Source of the DNA: Centropus unirufus
Lineage: Eukaryota > Chordata > Aves > Cuculiformes > Centropidae
NCBI GenBank assembly: GCA_013397695.1
Contig: VYZI01000123.1
Location: 1,603,836-1,667,835 of the forward strand
Reading direction: 5' to 3'
DNA: 64,000 bases
Part shown: one piece after another, positions 1 through 13,458 of the stretch
Layout of the letters: every line of letters starts with the position of its first letter
Numbering within the stretch: position 1 is the first letter of the stretch
Made by a program: the position numbers and the translations under genes
Notes under the pieces: generated by a model
Databases searched by the model: none
What the model saw: only the letters and a program-made list of their open reading frames with translations
Told to the model about the DNA's origin: nothing

Positions 1-3000
1 ACTCTGGCATTCCAGAACTCAGAAATATGGTAAAATATAACCATAATATTTCAGGAACTTCTAACTTTTTTTCAATGATGAATATTATCAAAAACATCTT
101 CTAGTTATTCCATAATAAGTTTAGAATTAGGTGACAGTGAGAATTAAGTTCAAAATTTTCAGTTCTCTCATGCCAGTGAGGAATATGAATCTGCAAAGAA
201 CCACCCAATGTTCTGAGTTATGAATTGCAATCTAACAATCAACCTTGATCAAAGATCTTTTGATCACTGAAAATTCAGGGTATCCACACTGACTGTATTA
301 GGTTATCTGAACTTAATTAAGGTTGAGTATGAAATGTAAGTATGTGTCTGAAAAATTGCATGAAACAACTTCGAAAATCCTTTGTTCCCTTCAACACACA
401 ATACTCAGAAAATTTAATGTTAATACCATTGAGTATACAAACAGCATTCTAATTAAACATTTGCCCTGTTATCTCAGCTAATTTAAGTCCAAGGATATTT
501 GTAGGCAGTGGCCCTCACTTGTGATATTTCTACTTATGGTGACTTGTATACAACATTTATGTAATAAACATGGCATCAAACCATACCATTTTAACTATGA
601 TGCCTAGAATTACAAGTACAGTATCTTAATTTATTTTCAGTTTTATGTGAATGCATCAATTTTTAAGCCCACAGATCACTGTACCAGGCACACAGCTTGA
701 TTAAGATCTACCAGGCTTAGTTTCAGTAAATGAAAATGCATTCATAAGATCAGCTCGAATGATATCTTTATATGTAGATCATATTTGAAATTTAGATCTC
801 ATTACTGGCTCTACTGCTATTGGCTGTACAGGTGCCAGTAGTAATAGGAACATGCTTTATTTTTACTACTCATTATGTTGTGTGCAACTTGAAATTTCTG
901 TTGCATTTCTTGATATCCATAACGTATGTGCTGAAAATTCATGGACATGGTATTGGATATATTATAGTTCAGATTGTTTACTAAAATCACTAGAAAATGA
1001 TGCAATGAGTCTTAAGAAAAAAAAATTCAGAATGGTAAACTTCTATTTCAAAAAGTGATTTTTCTCCTTGAAGCATACATCAGTACTGTGCAATACAACT
1101 TCACCATTAATAGAAATAAAAAAAGACTTCACAGACAATATATTGAATGCCTTATGACCTCAAAGAAATTTTGCATTTCTTGCAGTGTTACAATGCACAT
1201 CACTATGCAGCAGAAGTGGAACACATCACAAATGGAAGTGATTCTAGGACTGCTAAGAAAAAAAATTAGTAGAAAAGTAGATCATGCTACTGGATGATTA
1301 CAATTTTTACTGTCTTTCCAAAAAATGGCTGTCATTTGCTGGCCGAGATTATCCAGGATTACTTTACCTTTAAATTTAATTGCCAGAATGCTACAAACAA
1401 TATACAAGAAATAAAATGGCTCAAAGAAGATGTTGCTTTGTAGCAGGTGTGTTTGCTCATTCTACTACATCTGAATATTATCAGTTTTCTGCCATTAAGT
1501 GGACCATTCACACTTTTTGTGGTTTTTGTACATCCCCTAAACTTTCCATTGAACTATTTCTCAAAAATGACCATTAGTGTCTAACATTGCTTGGCACTCT
1601 TTCACAAATTCTCAATCAGTTTTTATAACAACCATGAAGTTCTCGGGAACTGCAAGGGAAAAACAAGTTACTTCTAGAGAAACTGAGATGAGAAATGTTC
1701 ATATTTTACATACTGGAAATACAGGCAAGGCAGCCAAAAACTAATCATGACTATGCACAAATGTATACAATAGGTACACGAAAGCATTGCAGGAAATTCA
1801 GGGAGTATAATTTATAGACTATGTGTACAGGATTTTCCAGCTTCTTAAACAACTGTTCATGATTGAAAAGTATTTTACTGTTAGTCAATAATTCCCGTTA
1901 TTATGATGACAAGAAATGTATTCATAACTGTGAAGGCAAGAGTTTTGAAGATTTTTCTTAGTAAATTATCCTGGGTTTAGATAATAGTAAAATGATTTCA
2001 TCATCAACTTGCAGTTTACATAATAAATTATGTGCACTTCTTTCCAATAATGCCAAGAAGATTAAAGTGCTAGACAGTATGCATAAAAAATTCTTTGGAA
2101 ACCATGAACAGTACCTCTTCACCATACACACCGTAGAGTTTGGAACATACCCTCAGATATCCACGTTTTTTCAAGAGACATTTTACAAAAGACATCAGTA
2201 CCAACTACAAAAGACTCAATCAAGAGGAAACACCCATGTAACTCTTTTTCCACTACTGAAGCCAAATCTTTCAGAGCAGAGAAAGTTCATGACTGAGGTT
2301 TGTTGAAAGTAGTGCAAGTTTAGCACATATGCTCTTAACTTAGAAAAATGTTTCATAAAGATAAATAAATGTTTCATAATGGAATTCCCCTTAATTTTGA
2401 CATCTAAAATGGCTAAGAACCTCCAAATATTTGGGCCATTGACTTTTCTTATTGAAAACCCTCAAAGCTCAAAGATTGAATTGACTTCAGTGGGATTTAA
2501 AGGTTCTCAGAGCCTTTGTAGAAACCAGCCTAGCATGTGTTGGAGATACTAAGAATTTAGAAGCAAAGGAAATATCCCCAATGCTTTTTCCTCTCCCTCA
2601 TGGGTTTAGTAACACAAAAGGCCCCTGCTGCTGTGTCCACGCTCAAAGCTGGTAGGAATCTGGCTAGAGGTCTTTATAGAAACACTCACAGTGACAACAA
2701 TGGAAGCTGGCATCCTCTGCTCCGACGACAGGAAGGAGAACAAGAGGTCTTAATTCTGCTTGGACCGAATTATTTACAGGAGAGAAACAGAACACAGTAC
2801 AGTACAAATTAGAGCTGTTATTACAGTCTGCATGCCTAAACTTAAGTCAAATTCGTGAAAACTGAATATTCTACTTCAAGTCACAAAGTACATCTATCAA
2901 AGTAGTAAAAGTAGAAAAATATTCAGTGTTATTAGTTTGTGTTGCAAATAGGACAGATTTTTTTAGATTGTCTATAAGTAGCTCTTGATTAAAAGTTGAA

Positions 3001-4700
3001 TTGGCATCTAGCTTTTCCTTTTCCTTGCTATAAGCCCAGCTATTCTCTTCCTTTTGTCATTTGTAGGTTTCAGGAAAAAGAGTCCTCATCCCTGAACACG
3101 ATAACAATTTAAAGTTTTTCTGCTATTACTAATACAGAGAATAGAAATGTGTATCTATATGAAAAGTAAACAAAGCTTACTAATTTATATAGGTGTAGCA
3201 TACGGATTTAGTGTTACTACCAATTTGGGCTCATATTCTTATATTCCTGCCTAAGTCTTGACTGCTTCTGGAGAATGGGTTAAATCTTCAGCCAATGTAA
3301 ATTTTAAAACCCTTGAAAACACAGACTTCTGAGGTGTTATTTCCATTTCTTGAGGAAACATTTATCTACCTAATGGACATGTATTGAGGTTGAGAATATA
3401 TCAGTATTCTGCTGAGAGAGGGTGGGACCTAAACTACTAGTTTAGCTCTAGTTATAAGGCTTCATGAGACTTATTAGTTTGAGACTATCTTAACCTGCCA
3501 TCTGGAGTACTCGGGCATCTTCAAGCAGTAATTAGTGTGCTTACCATTCTAATACTTAGCAGAGTGACTTTCAAGACCAATCTGTTTGTTTCTAGGAACA
3601 ACTTTTGAAAAATAACTTGTAGATCAGAAATTACTTGGAGAAGCTTGAGTTGCCATCCACCCCCAGTTAAATGTTGCCTGTCACCTCTGAGCACCTTCAT
3701 TGATGGTATGGACCAATAAGTGAAAGGGGTGTATCCCCTCGCTATTTAAAAGCATGTGAACAGCACCCCCATCCCCTGCAGCCTCCTCAACAACTCAAAC
3801 AGCCTCTGGATTTCCTCTAGGCTGTTGTTTGGGTATTTGGGATTTTTTTTTTCCTATTGCAGTGGTGCCCTAGGCTTTCTGTGTCTAATAGAAACACATA
3901 GCTACATGCAGACTTTACACTAGTTTTTATTATTTAGCACTTCTAAAGACCAGGGAAAGAGCACAAGTTCCTGAAAAATTCAGAGATCACTCAGCCTTTG
4001 GCTAGCATAGCCCATTCCTGTAAACTGCGTAAATGAAAGCAATTTCCCTTTCCTTCAACACATTTTAAGGTGTAATGATAGAATTGCCAGATGTGATCCC
4101 AACATACTCCACATGTTTCCAAGGTACCTCAGTAACATCTCAGGAATGCTTCCTTCTCCAATTTGTATAGGAGTGCTTGTTGGAGTTCATCCTACCTCAT
4201 TAGTGATCTCTTTTTTGTTATCTCTTATGGCACCGTGTCAAAGTTGGGTCTGCATTCCCTCTGTCTGCATTATCCTAATGATTTCAAAACCTTTATGTGG
4301 CTAGCTGGGATAGGTGAAGATGGTAGAATTTATCCATTGTCACATATAGACAAGTATTTCAGTGAGCAAAAGTTCCTTATGTTAACTGAAAGGCTTTAAG
4401 GCATTTTGTCTGCGTGTATATTGATTACAGCATTTCATCTTTCTTAGGGGCCATTTCTTCTGTTGTAGACTTGAGAGGATTCCAAAGTGCATGGAGAACT
4501 GACTACAACACCGAGTGGGTGCACTTGACTCCCTGTGAGGGCTGAGGGGCTGAGATCTAAAACCTGAAGTTTTCAGGTGATGAGAATGTGCATGGATAAC
4601 CCATTTCAAAGCATTGAGTTCCCACTTCCTTTAGTAACTGACATGAAACCACCAACTTCAAACTTTAGTTGTTATCAGGTAAAGGAAACCATGTGTGTGT
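1..4700. other. AT-rich unique sequence, no gene seen
   Basis: No coding exon, RNA gene or clear mobile element is visible. Open frames such as 1992-2306 (+, 104 codons) show no domain, signal peptide or compositional support and look like chance. Small structure: a 13-bp direct repeat (aaatgtttcataa) occurs at 2346-2358 and again at 2367-2379, a local 21-bp-period duplication. The stretch 3660-3800 is somewhat richer in C and includes a TATTTAAA-like box, but nothing nearby supports a promoter. I infer intergenic or intronic DNA. Confidence 0.6.
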
Positions 4701-4720
4701 CTTACTGCATATGCAGTAAG
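4701..4720. repeat. Perfect 20-bp palindrome
   Basis: The sequence cttactgcatatgcagtaag equals its own reverse complement over all 20 bases, with the centre between 4710 and 4711. It could form a short cruciform or bind a dimeric protein. The central gcatatgc resembles back-to-back ATGCA cores of POU/octamer type, but that is inference. It lies in otherwise ordinary AT-rich DNA. Confidence 0.85.
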
Positions 4721-7700
4721 GGATGGAAATGTGAATCAGAGGGAAACATTGTTCCTCATCTTAATTACCCTCTATCTGAAGTGGGAGTAAATGGCTCTGA
4801 ATTTAATCCTTGTATAAAGTGCACTACAGATGGGCTATTGTAAAGAAGTGGAAGAGTGGAACCAAATTTGTCAGGAGCATTCTATTCTGTCCTTGCTTGC
4901 CTTGTAATATGCATCTGCTTCTTCCATATGAATGCCCTGCATGGATTGTCTTGTAATTTCACAATATGTGTTGCATATCCTGCAAATGAGCTCTTCAAAT
5001 AACTTCATTAAGAATATCTCTTTCCATATGCTGTCACCACAAGCCCTGTATGTGACAGAAACTCTTTCTGATTCATGGCAGGGCATGGGCAGGTTATATG
5101 ATATGTTTTCCTGGTATAAACAGCATACAAACGATGTGATACTTTATAAGACAAAAGCAAACCTTCAACTTCTGAAAATCTTTTGGCTCCATGAGGTACA
5201 TGAGACAGGCCACAGAAATAATATGCTGCTTCAAGAAACTCTGCTCATTGGTTTTACAGGTAGATTCAGTACTTTTCTGGGTCAAAAATATTTTAAAGAA
5301 GCAAATTACAAACAATGCAATTTAATAACCCAATTTCACCCTGATAAAAGCACAAATAACTGAATGATGAGAGGTGTGCTCTTTAAAAAAAAAATATTCA
5401 ATTTATTAGGGTTCCTTGGATAGCCAAAATAACAGAAGATTTTTTAGGGGGTGGAGTAGAGAGATAAAATCTTGATTGTTTTATGTTTTTTTCAATATTA
5501 GCTGTCAACAGAGTCTTGATAGAAATACTATAATTTTCAGTTATTTTAAAACCTCTTTGAGCAACGTGTGGACTGACATTGTTAAAAGATGCATAGATCA
5601 TAATTGAAATTAGTTAATATTAACTTATTTATCTATGCTACAGAAAGAACCCAAAGAGACAATTTGCAAATCTTTCATTACAATTATACCATGCATGTTA
5701 TTATGAGCCCCATTGTTAAGAGCCATAACAAGGAACTGAGAAATCGAACAGAAGTTTCATTATGCCCTATGACTTGAAGCTACAGTATTGGTTGCATGGG
5801 AGCCAGGATAGCTCCTTTTTTAAATTACACAGTCTATTCAGATTATGACTAATAATATTCTTACATTACGCGCTTATCGTGATCTAGCCCAGATATTTTC
5901 ATTTTGATTGTCCCATTCCCAGGATAATTTTGTCACAGTCTATTCAGCTGTTGGAAGTTGGTATATGAGACTTATAGATTAGCCATCCACTGGGTTGTCT
6001 GTGGATGCTGGGAGAATTCTGGCCTGAATTCTCCAGCAGCAAGAACTGGGTCTTTCAGGCCTCCATGCTGCATTGCCAGATTGTAAGGACCAAGACTCAA
6101 GGAATATAGCAGACAATAATACTTTTTGTAAAGATTTATATGATTATTCATGGAATTCTACAGTCTGTAGAGAAGTTCTGTAAGGCATTTCAAAGCCCAC
6201 ATAAAGTAGAATGTTTAATGGAATTTAGCTATGTAGGAATTTTCCAGGAAGGCTATCTAATGTTCTTTGACTAAGTGGTCCTAATGCTTCACTTTGAGTT
6301 ATACATTTGGAAAAAAATATGATAAAACTCATAATAAAGTTCAAGCTAATATAAAATGTAATTCCATGCAAGGTGGATAAATTCAAGTTGTTGATAAAAG
6401 ATCGGAACTAGACCTTTATGTCATGTGACAATATAGTAAAATCTGGAGACTCCAGTTAAAGAATAATGAGTATGTCCTTGAGTCCTTTTACTATCTAACA
6501 ATACTTCAATAATTCAAATTAAATCTATCCATAATGGAAGATTGCTTCCTAAGATAAGGCTAGTATGCTTTGTTTGATATAATTTCTTCATCAGTATAGC
6601 TCAGTATTGTATTTGGTTTAATTGTAAATTAATCACAAATTTAACCTACAATACATTTATGCAGGAACTGAGTGCAAATAATCTGCAATGTGGAGAACAA
6701 TTCAGAGATCAAAAGGACATTTCAAATAGATATGGAGAAAAAGGTGATTAAAGAAAACACTTCAAAATACTTTCCAAGATCTTAAGAAATATACAAACTA
6801 AGTGTTCTTACAAATAAGTACTCCAATCCACATTTTCTTTCATTTTCTGCACTCAAGGATTAAGAGATAGACTGTAGTGTATCATCCAGTGTAACTTAAA
6901 ATCAACTGGCTTTATTTCTCTTCACAGACACAACTGTTTGTGTCACCTATTTTCCCTACTGTTCTCCATTCTTGACAGGGTCAGACTACATATTACTTAC
7001 TGGCTCCCCCATATGAGATGCTCTGCTGGTTTTCTGAACCTTTTTCCATTCTCCTTCCCACAGATTGCAGAGGCTGTCCACCAGTGAGCAGGACAGGCTC
7101 AGCATGAAGGGATTAGATAATAGAAATAAAATCCGGGGTTGGAAGGGGGCCTGACACATTGCTTGCAGGTTATTAGGGATACATACAAAGCTTAGTTCAC
7201 TTTGTTACAAGGTTTGAAAATCCTGGAAGTAAAAGGATCTTGTCCATAGATTTAGTTTATGAGGCCCAGCAGCAATTTTGTCAAGGAAAAGGGGATGCAC
7301 ACTGTGTAGAATGAGAGGGGGAAAAGTGTTTTGAGCTTCAAATGAGATTACTTTTTTATTGTTTGAAAAAGCAATCCTAACATACAACTACAGCTTTCAA
7401 AATATCTAACCTCCTTACAGAGTGTCACAACGATCCTGGTTAGTTCTTAAGAAACAGATCAGTCAGATTTTCTGGTCCTTGTGTTCTTGTTCGCACTCTG
7501 TTCTTTCTGTTCTGTCTTCACAACATGGAACAGAACTCAGTTTTCCAAGCAAGTGATGAGAGAACACATTTGTCATTACTTTGTTCTTTTATAAACCCTT
7601 GAGTGCACTCCAAAGTGTAATTTAAACAAAAAAAAAAAGTGTTCACTGCCTGTAGACTTAGGAAGCATATTTCCCTTTCATGGACTGGATTCTCTCCTCA

Positions 7701-9217
7701 TTTATGTTATTGTAGCCCAAACAGACCCACCAAGACATCCTCACTACGTGTAAAACATGCCAGTTGCTTTTGAGAAGCTACATTGCTAGACGCCATCAGA
7801 GAATCTGTCCTACTTGATTTAAATGCTTAATCTGCATATTTACTTTACTTTCTTGTTTTGATACTGTATAGTTTTAGTCAAAATAACCTAACTGCTACAT
7901 GAGAGCTTGGCTGATGTATTGCTGATAATGGATGTCATAAAGTTTAATACTGTTAGGTTAACTAAATAGCTATTTACCATTGTTTTAGTTATTCCATTAA
8001 TAAAATCTTAACGAGGTAATGTTTCTTTTTGTCCAGTTAAAATATTTTTTCTATTTCTAGTTCTGATTTGTTTTCTAATTTGTTTGCTAAAAGAGGAGAC
8101 TCCACATAGGAACACAAAATAGGCATCCCAAGTATAATAGGCATTTCTGCCAAGTGATTAGAACTCTGAGAAGGAACACAGAGACAAAGAAAGTGTAAAT
8201 GAGAAGCATATTATATGACAATTGATATAAAAGCAGAAAGGCAATTGCTTCCTAATTTACCAGGCAATAAATGGTTCTCGGTGGCTGATGAACATCAAAG
8301 TCATAGGCATTAAAGGCAGGAGAGACCTATCTACTTACCAAACCTTCGAACTTTCAATTTAGTCTCACAGAAACCAATATTAGTGTACTTTTGATATGGG
8401 TTTTTGTTTTGTTTTTATTGAAATTTTTAATATCTTTACATGTTTCTAATCATATAGAGAGCAGAATGAGTAAACTGACATGTCGCTACAAATAAAACAT
8501 GGCCAAAAGAGTCTGTGCATTTATATCAAGGTGATGAGCTGGCCAGACTAAAATTTGCAATGTTTGTATGGGTCCTAATCTGAGTGAAACAAGGCATCCT
8601 CATAATGTCAAATGTGAGAAGAGAATCATAACTATAGTCATGTGACAAAGAAGGGAACTACCTAGAGATGTCCCCAAGAGCAAAGAGATAAAATTGCACT
8701 AATTTTTGTTCTGGGTAAATTCATGGTACTCAATTTCACATGTCAAGTGCATTAGCATCCAAATAGATCACATACGTAGTCATCATGTGTTGAGATACAT
8801 GAAGGAAAAATAAACTCTTTGGGGAATTAACAGTTCCCAGCTACTACTGCTTCCAATGAACAAAAGACCATCTTGCTTGATACCTAAAGAAAAATCCTCA
8901 AAAGTTCTACAGAATTCATGCTACAATTTCTATTCTGTAAAGGAGTTGGTTATGATGAAGTGACCAGGCATAATGAGATTTCAAAAATTGCCACCTGAAC
9001 AGTACAGATTAATTTCAAAGATAATCAGACCAGAAACACTAAGATGGTGGTCACTGCAAGCATCTAACCTCTGAAAATCACGTAATGCTAGATTGAAACA
9101 CTATTTGGTTCAAACTTTAGAAGAAGCTGAGAATGAAAACTAACTCATTCCTTCAGTCTTACTTTGTAGTTCTGTGCTCCTTTGGAATTCAGCAATGTTT
9201 CTTTCAAAATCTTCTGC
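4721..9217. other. AT-rich unique sequence, no gene seen
   Basis: No gene is supported. The open frame 4932-5363 (+, 143 codons) has no recognisable domain and no splice or translation context, so I treat it as chance. An imperfect inverted repeat lies at 6007-6037: arms gctgggagaattc and gaattctccagc, one unpaired G, loop of six bases. At 7064-7154 an acceptor-like pyrimidine run ending in cag precedes a 29-codon frame that stops at TGA; no donor or homology supports an exon. The remainder holds nothing I can name. Confidence 0.55.
6007..6037. repeat. Imperfect inverted repeat (hairpin-capable)
   Basis: The left arm 6007-6019 and right arm 6026-6037 are complementary over 12 pairs with one extra G in the left arm, around the loop tggcct. 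Both arms contain GAATTC. No downstream T-run or gene context suggests a function. Confidence 0.6.
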
Positions 9218-9237
9218 AAAAAAAAAAAAAAAAAAAA
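9218..9237 (+). repeat. A20 homopolymer followed by T/G-rich stretch
   Basis: Twenty consecutive A residues are followed, at about 9257-9320, by a T/G-rich stretch with short GGTTTT-like units. The A-run could be the tail of an old retroposed copy, but no recognisable body lies upstream and no flanking target-site duplication is obvious. A simple homopolymer expansion is the safer reading. Confidence 0.7.
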
Positions 9238-11224
9238 GACTAGAGAAAATCAGGGCATTTATTTATTCTTTTTTGTTTGGTTGGGGTTTTTTGGTTTTGT
9301 TTTGGGTTTTTTTGATAAAATTGTACCTGTGTATTGAGAGTGCCATTATTTTTAAAATGAGCTCCTCATGTCTTAAAAAAAATTACTAGTCCAGAGAGGA
9401 AGAAGCTATCATGTCAGTCATTAATTATTGTCAGTCACCTTCAGGTGCTGATGAATTCACACAGGAATATTTTGGCTGTTTTAGCCAACTCTATTCAGCA
9501 ATTTAATTTCTGATCCAGATAAATGGAAAAATATGGGAAATCTGTATTGTTAATCTTACACTTCCTTTCAGATGTTAATGAGCTATAAGTTCTGTTGTTT
9601 GCTCTTTAGGCCTTTTCTTTCACAACTTTGTGTTCAGATTTTTAATCTATGGCAATGGCAAGCATTAATATCTTAGAGCTCTACCTTTTCTCATATTCTG
9701 CTGGTGTGCACATATTCCTAATAGGTGGAGTAAGCAGTGGCTTTCTAGCTCACACAGTTTAAAGGCTTAAACCAGGCAAGGCTTCAGGGAGGTTCTGTGG
9801 TCTGTGACATGATGGCGATCGTGGTAAAGGGTTAGAACAATCTTTTCTGTTCCTTCACTCCAAAAGCGTATGAGACAACTCCAGTACTTACAGAAAAACA
9901 CTCAGGCATCATTGTTGCTAGGGCCACAGCTTCAAAACTGCCAGCCATTTCCCTACAAAATAGGCATTCAGCAGCACGTTTATTCACATAATTTGCATGG
10001 GGGTTGCTATGGTTTTGTTTTGAGGAGATGAGGAAGGCTACCAGAAAATCCTTTTTTTGTAGACGACCACAAAGGAGTCCTGCCACCAAACAAACTTTAT
10101 GCTGCTAACAGCAGCTAACAGCAGTTTCCTGGGCCTCTGTCCTGTTTGAATGGTTCTACAGTTCCTTCCTTCCTGTTGAGATAATGTCCCACAACACTGT
10201 CTTTAAACATCTTGCAGTGGAATCAACTAACTGCATACAGAAATACTTTCTAGCAATCTGCAAAGTCTTTTGTACTTGATCTAGTTGAAATACAGTTTCT
10301 ACTGCCCATCTTTCAGCAGAACCTGCCTGTGTTGCACAAATCCTTTTTGGGCAATGTATTATTAAATTGGATTTTTAATTGCCATTGCATGAGTTTGGCC
10401 ATGTGATGCCAGAATTTCAGTTTTTGTCATCATAAGTCAGTCTCTTCCAGCTCTAAACATAGGTATATTTTAAAAATTTTCCTTTTCTACCTACATTCTG
10501 GTAATCGGTGATATTAAAACTTTATTATTTGTTCTAATCTAATTATGATTCCCATACTGTGTACACTCAGGTAAAAATCTTATGGCTTGAGATGTGATGA
10601 GCTAGATGAAAAGACCCTAAGTGTCAATAGACACTATCTGCATCCTTAAAATTCTTTAGGACCATTTGAGATACAATAGGGGTGTCTGTGAAATCTCTAA
10701 ATCTCTGCCCTTGGAAAGGTAAAAAACTCATCTGTACAAATCCCTGAGTAACTTGGTGAATGCTGGCCCAGGTTTGTACTGCAGGTTGGATCAAATTTTG
10801 CAGTGGCAAAATGGACAAAGCCATACATTATTAGTTGTGTCCTCCTATATCTACATTAGGCTGACTGACAGAGCACAGTTCAAACCTAAATACACCATGC
10901 ATGAAAAATAACACTCCAGGTACATGAGATACTTGTTAATCTGTGAATTATTTGCAATCTTCAATATAGTTGATACACAAAAGTTAAATACAGTATTTGT
11001 CATTCATCATTTTTCACCCACACATTCATTATTTCACAATGCATCACAGCATTCTTCTGAGCAGCTGAATTGCATTAATATGAATTAATATTTTGCTTAA
11101 CAGTTTAATAAAAATGACTCTTTAAGAAATGGTAGTGAAGCATAAGCATGTTATTGTGAGCAATACACTTGCTGAGAAAATAATTTTGCTCTTTAAAAAA
11201 AAAACGTGTGCCAGAGAGGGAATT
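9238..11224. other. AT-rich unique sequence, no gene seen
   Basis: No gene is supported. A small tandem duplication (gctaacagca twice) lies at 10104-10123. Frames at 9832-10089 (-) and 10624-10824 (-) are short and have no domain signature. Nothing else in this stretch can be named. Confidence 0.55.
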
Positions 11225-11560
11225 ATAAAACTGTGAAAAATGAAGCTGTGTAGGTGCTGTTAGCCTCTGAGTCAGCAGCTAACATTTTGCAAAAATTAGC
11301 ATCCTAAGCTTAAGTGCTCCCCCTACATGCTATGATCCACCCCTCTGCATAACTCTGATCCCGTTGACTGCTGCAATCTGACAGTTCCTCAGAGGTTATA
11401 CAATTGTAAGTCTAACAAACTGATTCAGTCAAAATTAACAAAGTGCAACCAGTCATGCTAAAGAGACATTTACCACACGAGCAGCTTCTGTCGTAGACCA
11501 GGTAGCAGCTGACAGCACACCTATTATTGCAGAAAGACTAGCAGTTTTCTTTGAGGCTGA
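11225..11560. promoter_or_regulatory. Candidate conserved non-coding block with AP-1/MARE-like site
   Basis: This block is compositionally more mixed than its AT-rich surroundings and carries several short motifs typical of vertebrate regulatory DNA. TGAGTCAGCA at 11268-11277 matches an AP-1 site and the 3' half of a MAF recognition element (11 of 13 bases of the full palindrome). ATTAACAAAG and CAGCTGAC (E-box core) lie further right. No open frame crosses the block. The regulatory reading is inference from motif content; only a multi-species alignment could establish conservation. Confidence 0.25.
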
Positions 11561-13056
11561 AGGTGAAATACCTGCAAGTGTGTCAAATGATTTATTTTAT
11601 TTTATTTCTATTATAAATGAAGGCGCTGAATGATCAGTAATTAACAGAAATACAAAAGGAAAGGATTTGTTGGGACAATTTCATATTTACTTTGTATGAA
11701 TTTACTTGTGCTGCAATGGCACAGTATATCAGCAGAGTTGCTGTTTCATTAAGAAGGAAAGCTCTTCGCTGTCATACAGCATTTGTAATAAAAGACCTGC
11801 AGTCTGGCACTCAGCCAGCCTCAAATATGGTCACAATGCCCTGGAAACTGTGTTTTCTTCTACACCCAGCTCCTTTGATAGCAGGAAGACATAGTGACAC
11901 AGAGCTGTTCTACTCTGAGTGCCTCTGATAAATCCAAACTGTCAGGCGCTGCTGGTCAAAGGCAAATGGGACATCAAGGGGAAAAAAAAGAATCACCAAG
12001 GAATAAAGACACACTGACATTTTCTGCAGTCCTCTCACAGTAGTCAACGTTTCATACTAGTTTTGTTGTTCACATAGCACTGAACAGCAAAATTAAAAGG
12101 TTGCTTTGCATACAACATGTCCTCTTTTGGTTATTTTTTTGTGTGGAATCGTTGCCATGTACTTTGAAGATAAGTAAAATCTAGCATAAAGATATATTTA
12201 TAAATAAAAGATGGTAATTTTAGGCAACGTTTAAAATTATTAGAGGAAATAATTCAGTTTACAAAGAAACAGTGATCCATTGAGGGTGATCTATCAAATG
12301 GTGTGGAAAATAACACCTGGGCCAAAGGATGCCATTTGAGCTCAAAATATAAAGGAGTAACATGAAAACTTTGATAGGAAAAACAAGGACATCTGAGAAA
12401 AAATATTTATAGAATTAAAAGCTACTATTGCTGAACTCACACGATCACAAGTCAACTGTGTCTGGGAGTTACTGCTCTTTGAGGAGCAGGCAGAGGGTTG
12501 ATCCAAATGCAGAGCCAGAGAAAAATCTGCACAAAGAAGCATTGATTCCTTTGCTGACATTTGTGGCATTTTTTAAGTTAGAATACTTATATGCAACGGT
12601 TTCGCCCACAGAAGCAGAGCTTTGACTCACTGTAAAAAGTGAGAGAGAAATTCTGTGAAGTCTCAGAAAAGAAGGCATCCTTCTATAATGTTCTCAACTG
12701 CCAAATCTCCTCTGCCATTGAGGTATTTAAATTTTTTTAATGGTTTAAATGCAATAAGTATGAAGTTGCTTGTTATTCTAAAAGGTGTAGTTTTTCCACA
12801 AGACCAGATCAGGTAGAATGCCTTTAAAATCCAGTTAAAAGGAGATTAGAGAGACAAAAAACCTCAGACTGAGTAACAACACTGGATAGTGGGCAAGAAT
12901 CAATTATTCATTCAGAAACATCTAGAAGTAGTCAGATGATCTATCTGCATAACAAATAAAGCTGATGATTTGTCCTGTTTTGTTGAATGCATGATTCATG
13001 ATTATATGATTACTCATGAGGCTTGTGAGAACATGATTTGATCTAATCCAAAAACA
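11561..13056. other. AT-rich unique sequence, no gene seen
   Basis: No gene is supported. Overlapping short frames on both strands around 12342-12678 have no domain or splice context. A TTTTA repeat run lies near 11588-11607. Confidence 0.55.
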
Positions 13057-13084
13057 ATCTAAGGAGGAATATCTAAGGAGGAAT
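13057..13084. repeat. Exact tandem duplication, 14-bp unit x2
   Basis: The unit atctaaggaggaat occurs at 13057-13070 and is repeated exactly at 13071-13084. This looks like a recent replication-slippage or repair duplication. It lies only 140 bp from another exact tandem duplication at 13224-13261. Confidence 0.9.
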
Positions 13085-13223
13085 ATATGGACCTTGATTC
13101 AAGCATATGTATATATTTTAAAATATTAATAGCCCTCTTTATAGAACTCAATTAATCCCGGTCCTGAAGTTATGCATGTTCAAGTGCATTGCTGGGTAAG
13201 AGAGATAAAACACTTAAAACAGG

Positions 13224-13261
13224 ATATATTATAATAAAGCAAATATATTATAATAAAGCAA
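13224..13261. repeat. Exact tandem duplication, 19-bp unit x2
   Basis: The unit atatattataataaagcaa is present at 13224-13242 and again, without mismatch, at 13243-13261. The absence of divergence suggests a young event. Confidence 0.9.
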
Positions 13262-13458
13262 AGAACTCTCACACAGGGAGACAGTTTCTAATTCTTATGA
13301 AATTTATCAGTCATTATTACTATTAAGCCATGATCCTTTTCACATCATGGGACTGCTTTTTTTTTTTTTTTCCAAAGATACATTCTTTTTTTATAGGCCC
13401 TTGGACAATGTCTTTTATGATCCATTTGTTCCTAATTCTCCATCTCCATTACAAGCGT

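Noticed and set aside
2480..2495. attgacttcagtggga, a string common in ancient amniote repeats
   Set aside because: Only about 16 bases fit; flanks did not extend the match, so no repeat is called.
3720..3870. TATTTAAA box with a downstream C-rich stretch as a promoter
   Set aside because: No CpG enrichment, initiator, or downstream coding or splice signals.
4932..5363. 143-codon plus frame
   Set aside because: No recognisable domain or conserved motif; an overlapping minus frame exists; expected by chance at this window size.
7040..7154. Acceptor-like pyrimidine run ending cag at 7063, followed by a 29-codon frame ending in TGA
   Set aside because: Could mimic a terminal exon, but there is no homology, no polyadenylation signal immediately downstream and no partner exon.
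9218..9320. A20 run plus T/G-rich stretch as a retroposed gene tail
   Set aside because: No retroposon body, no opposite target-site duplication.
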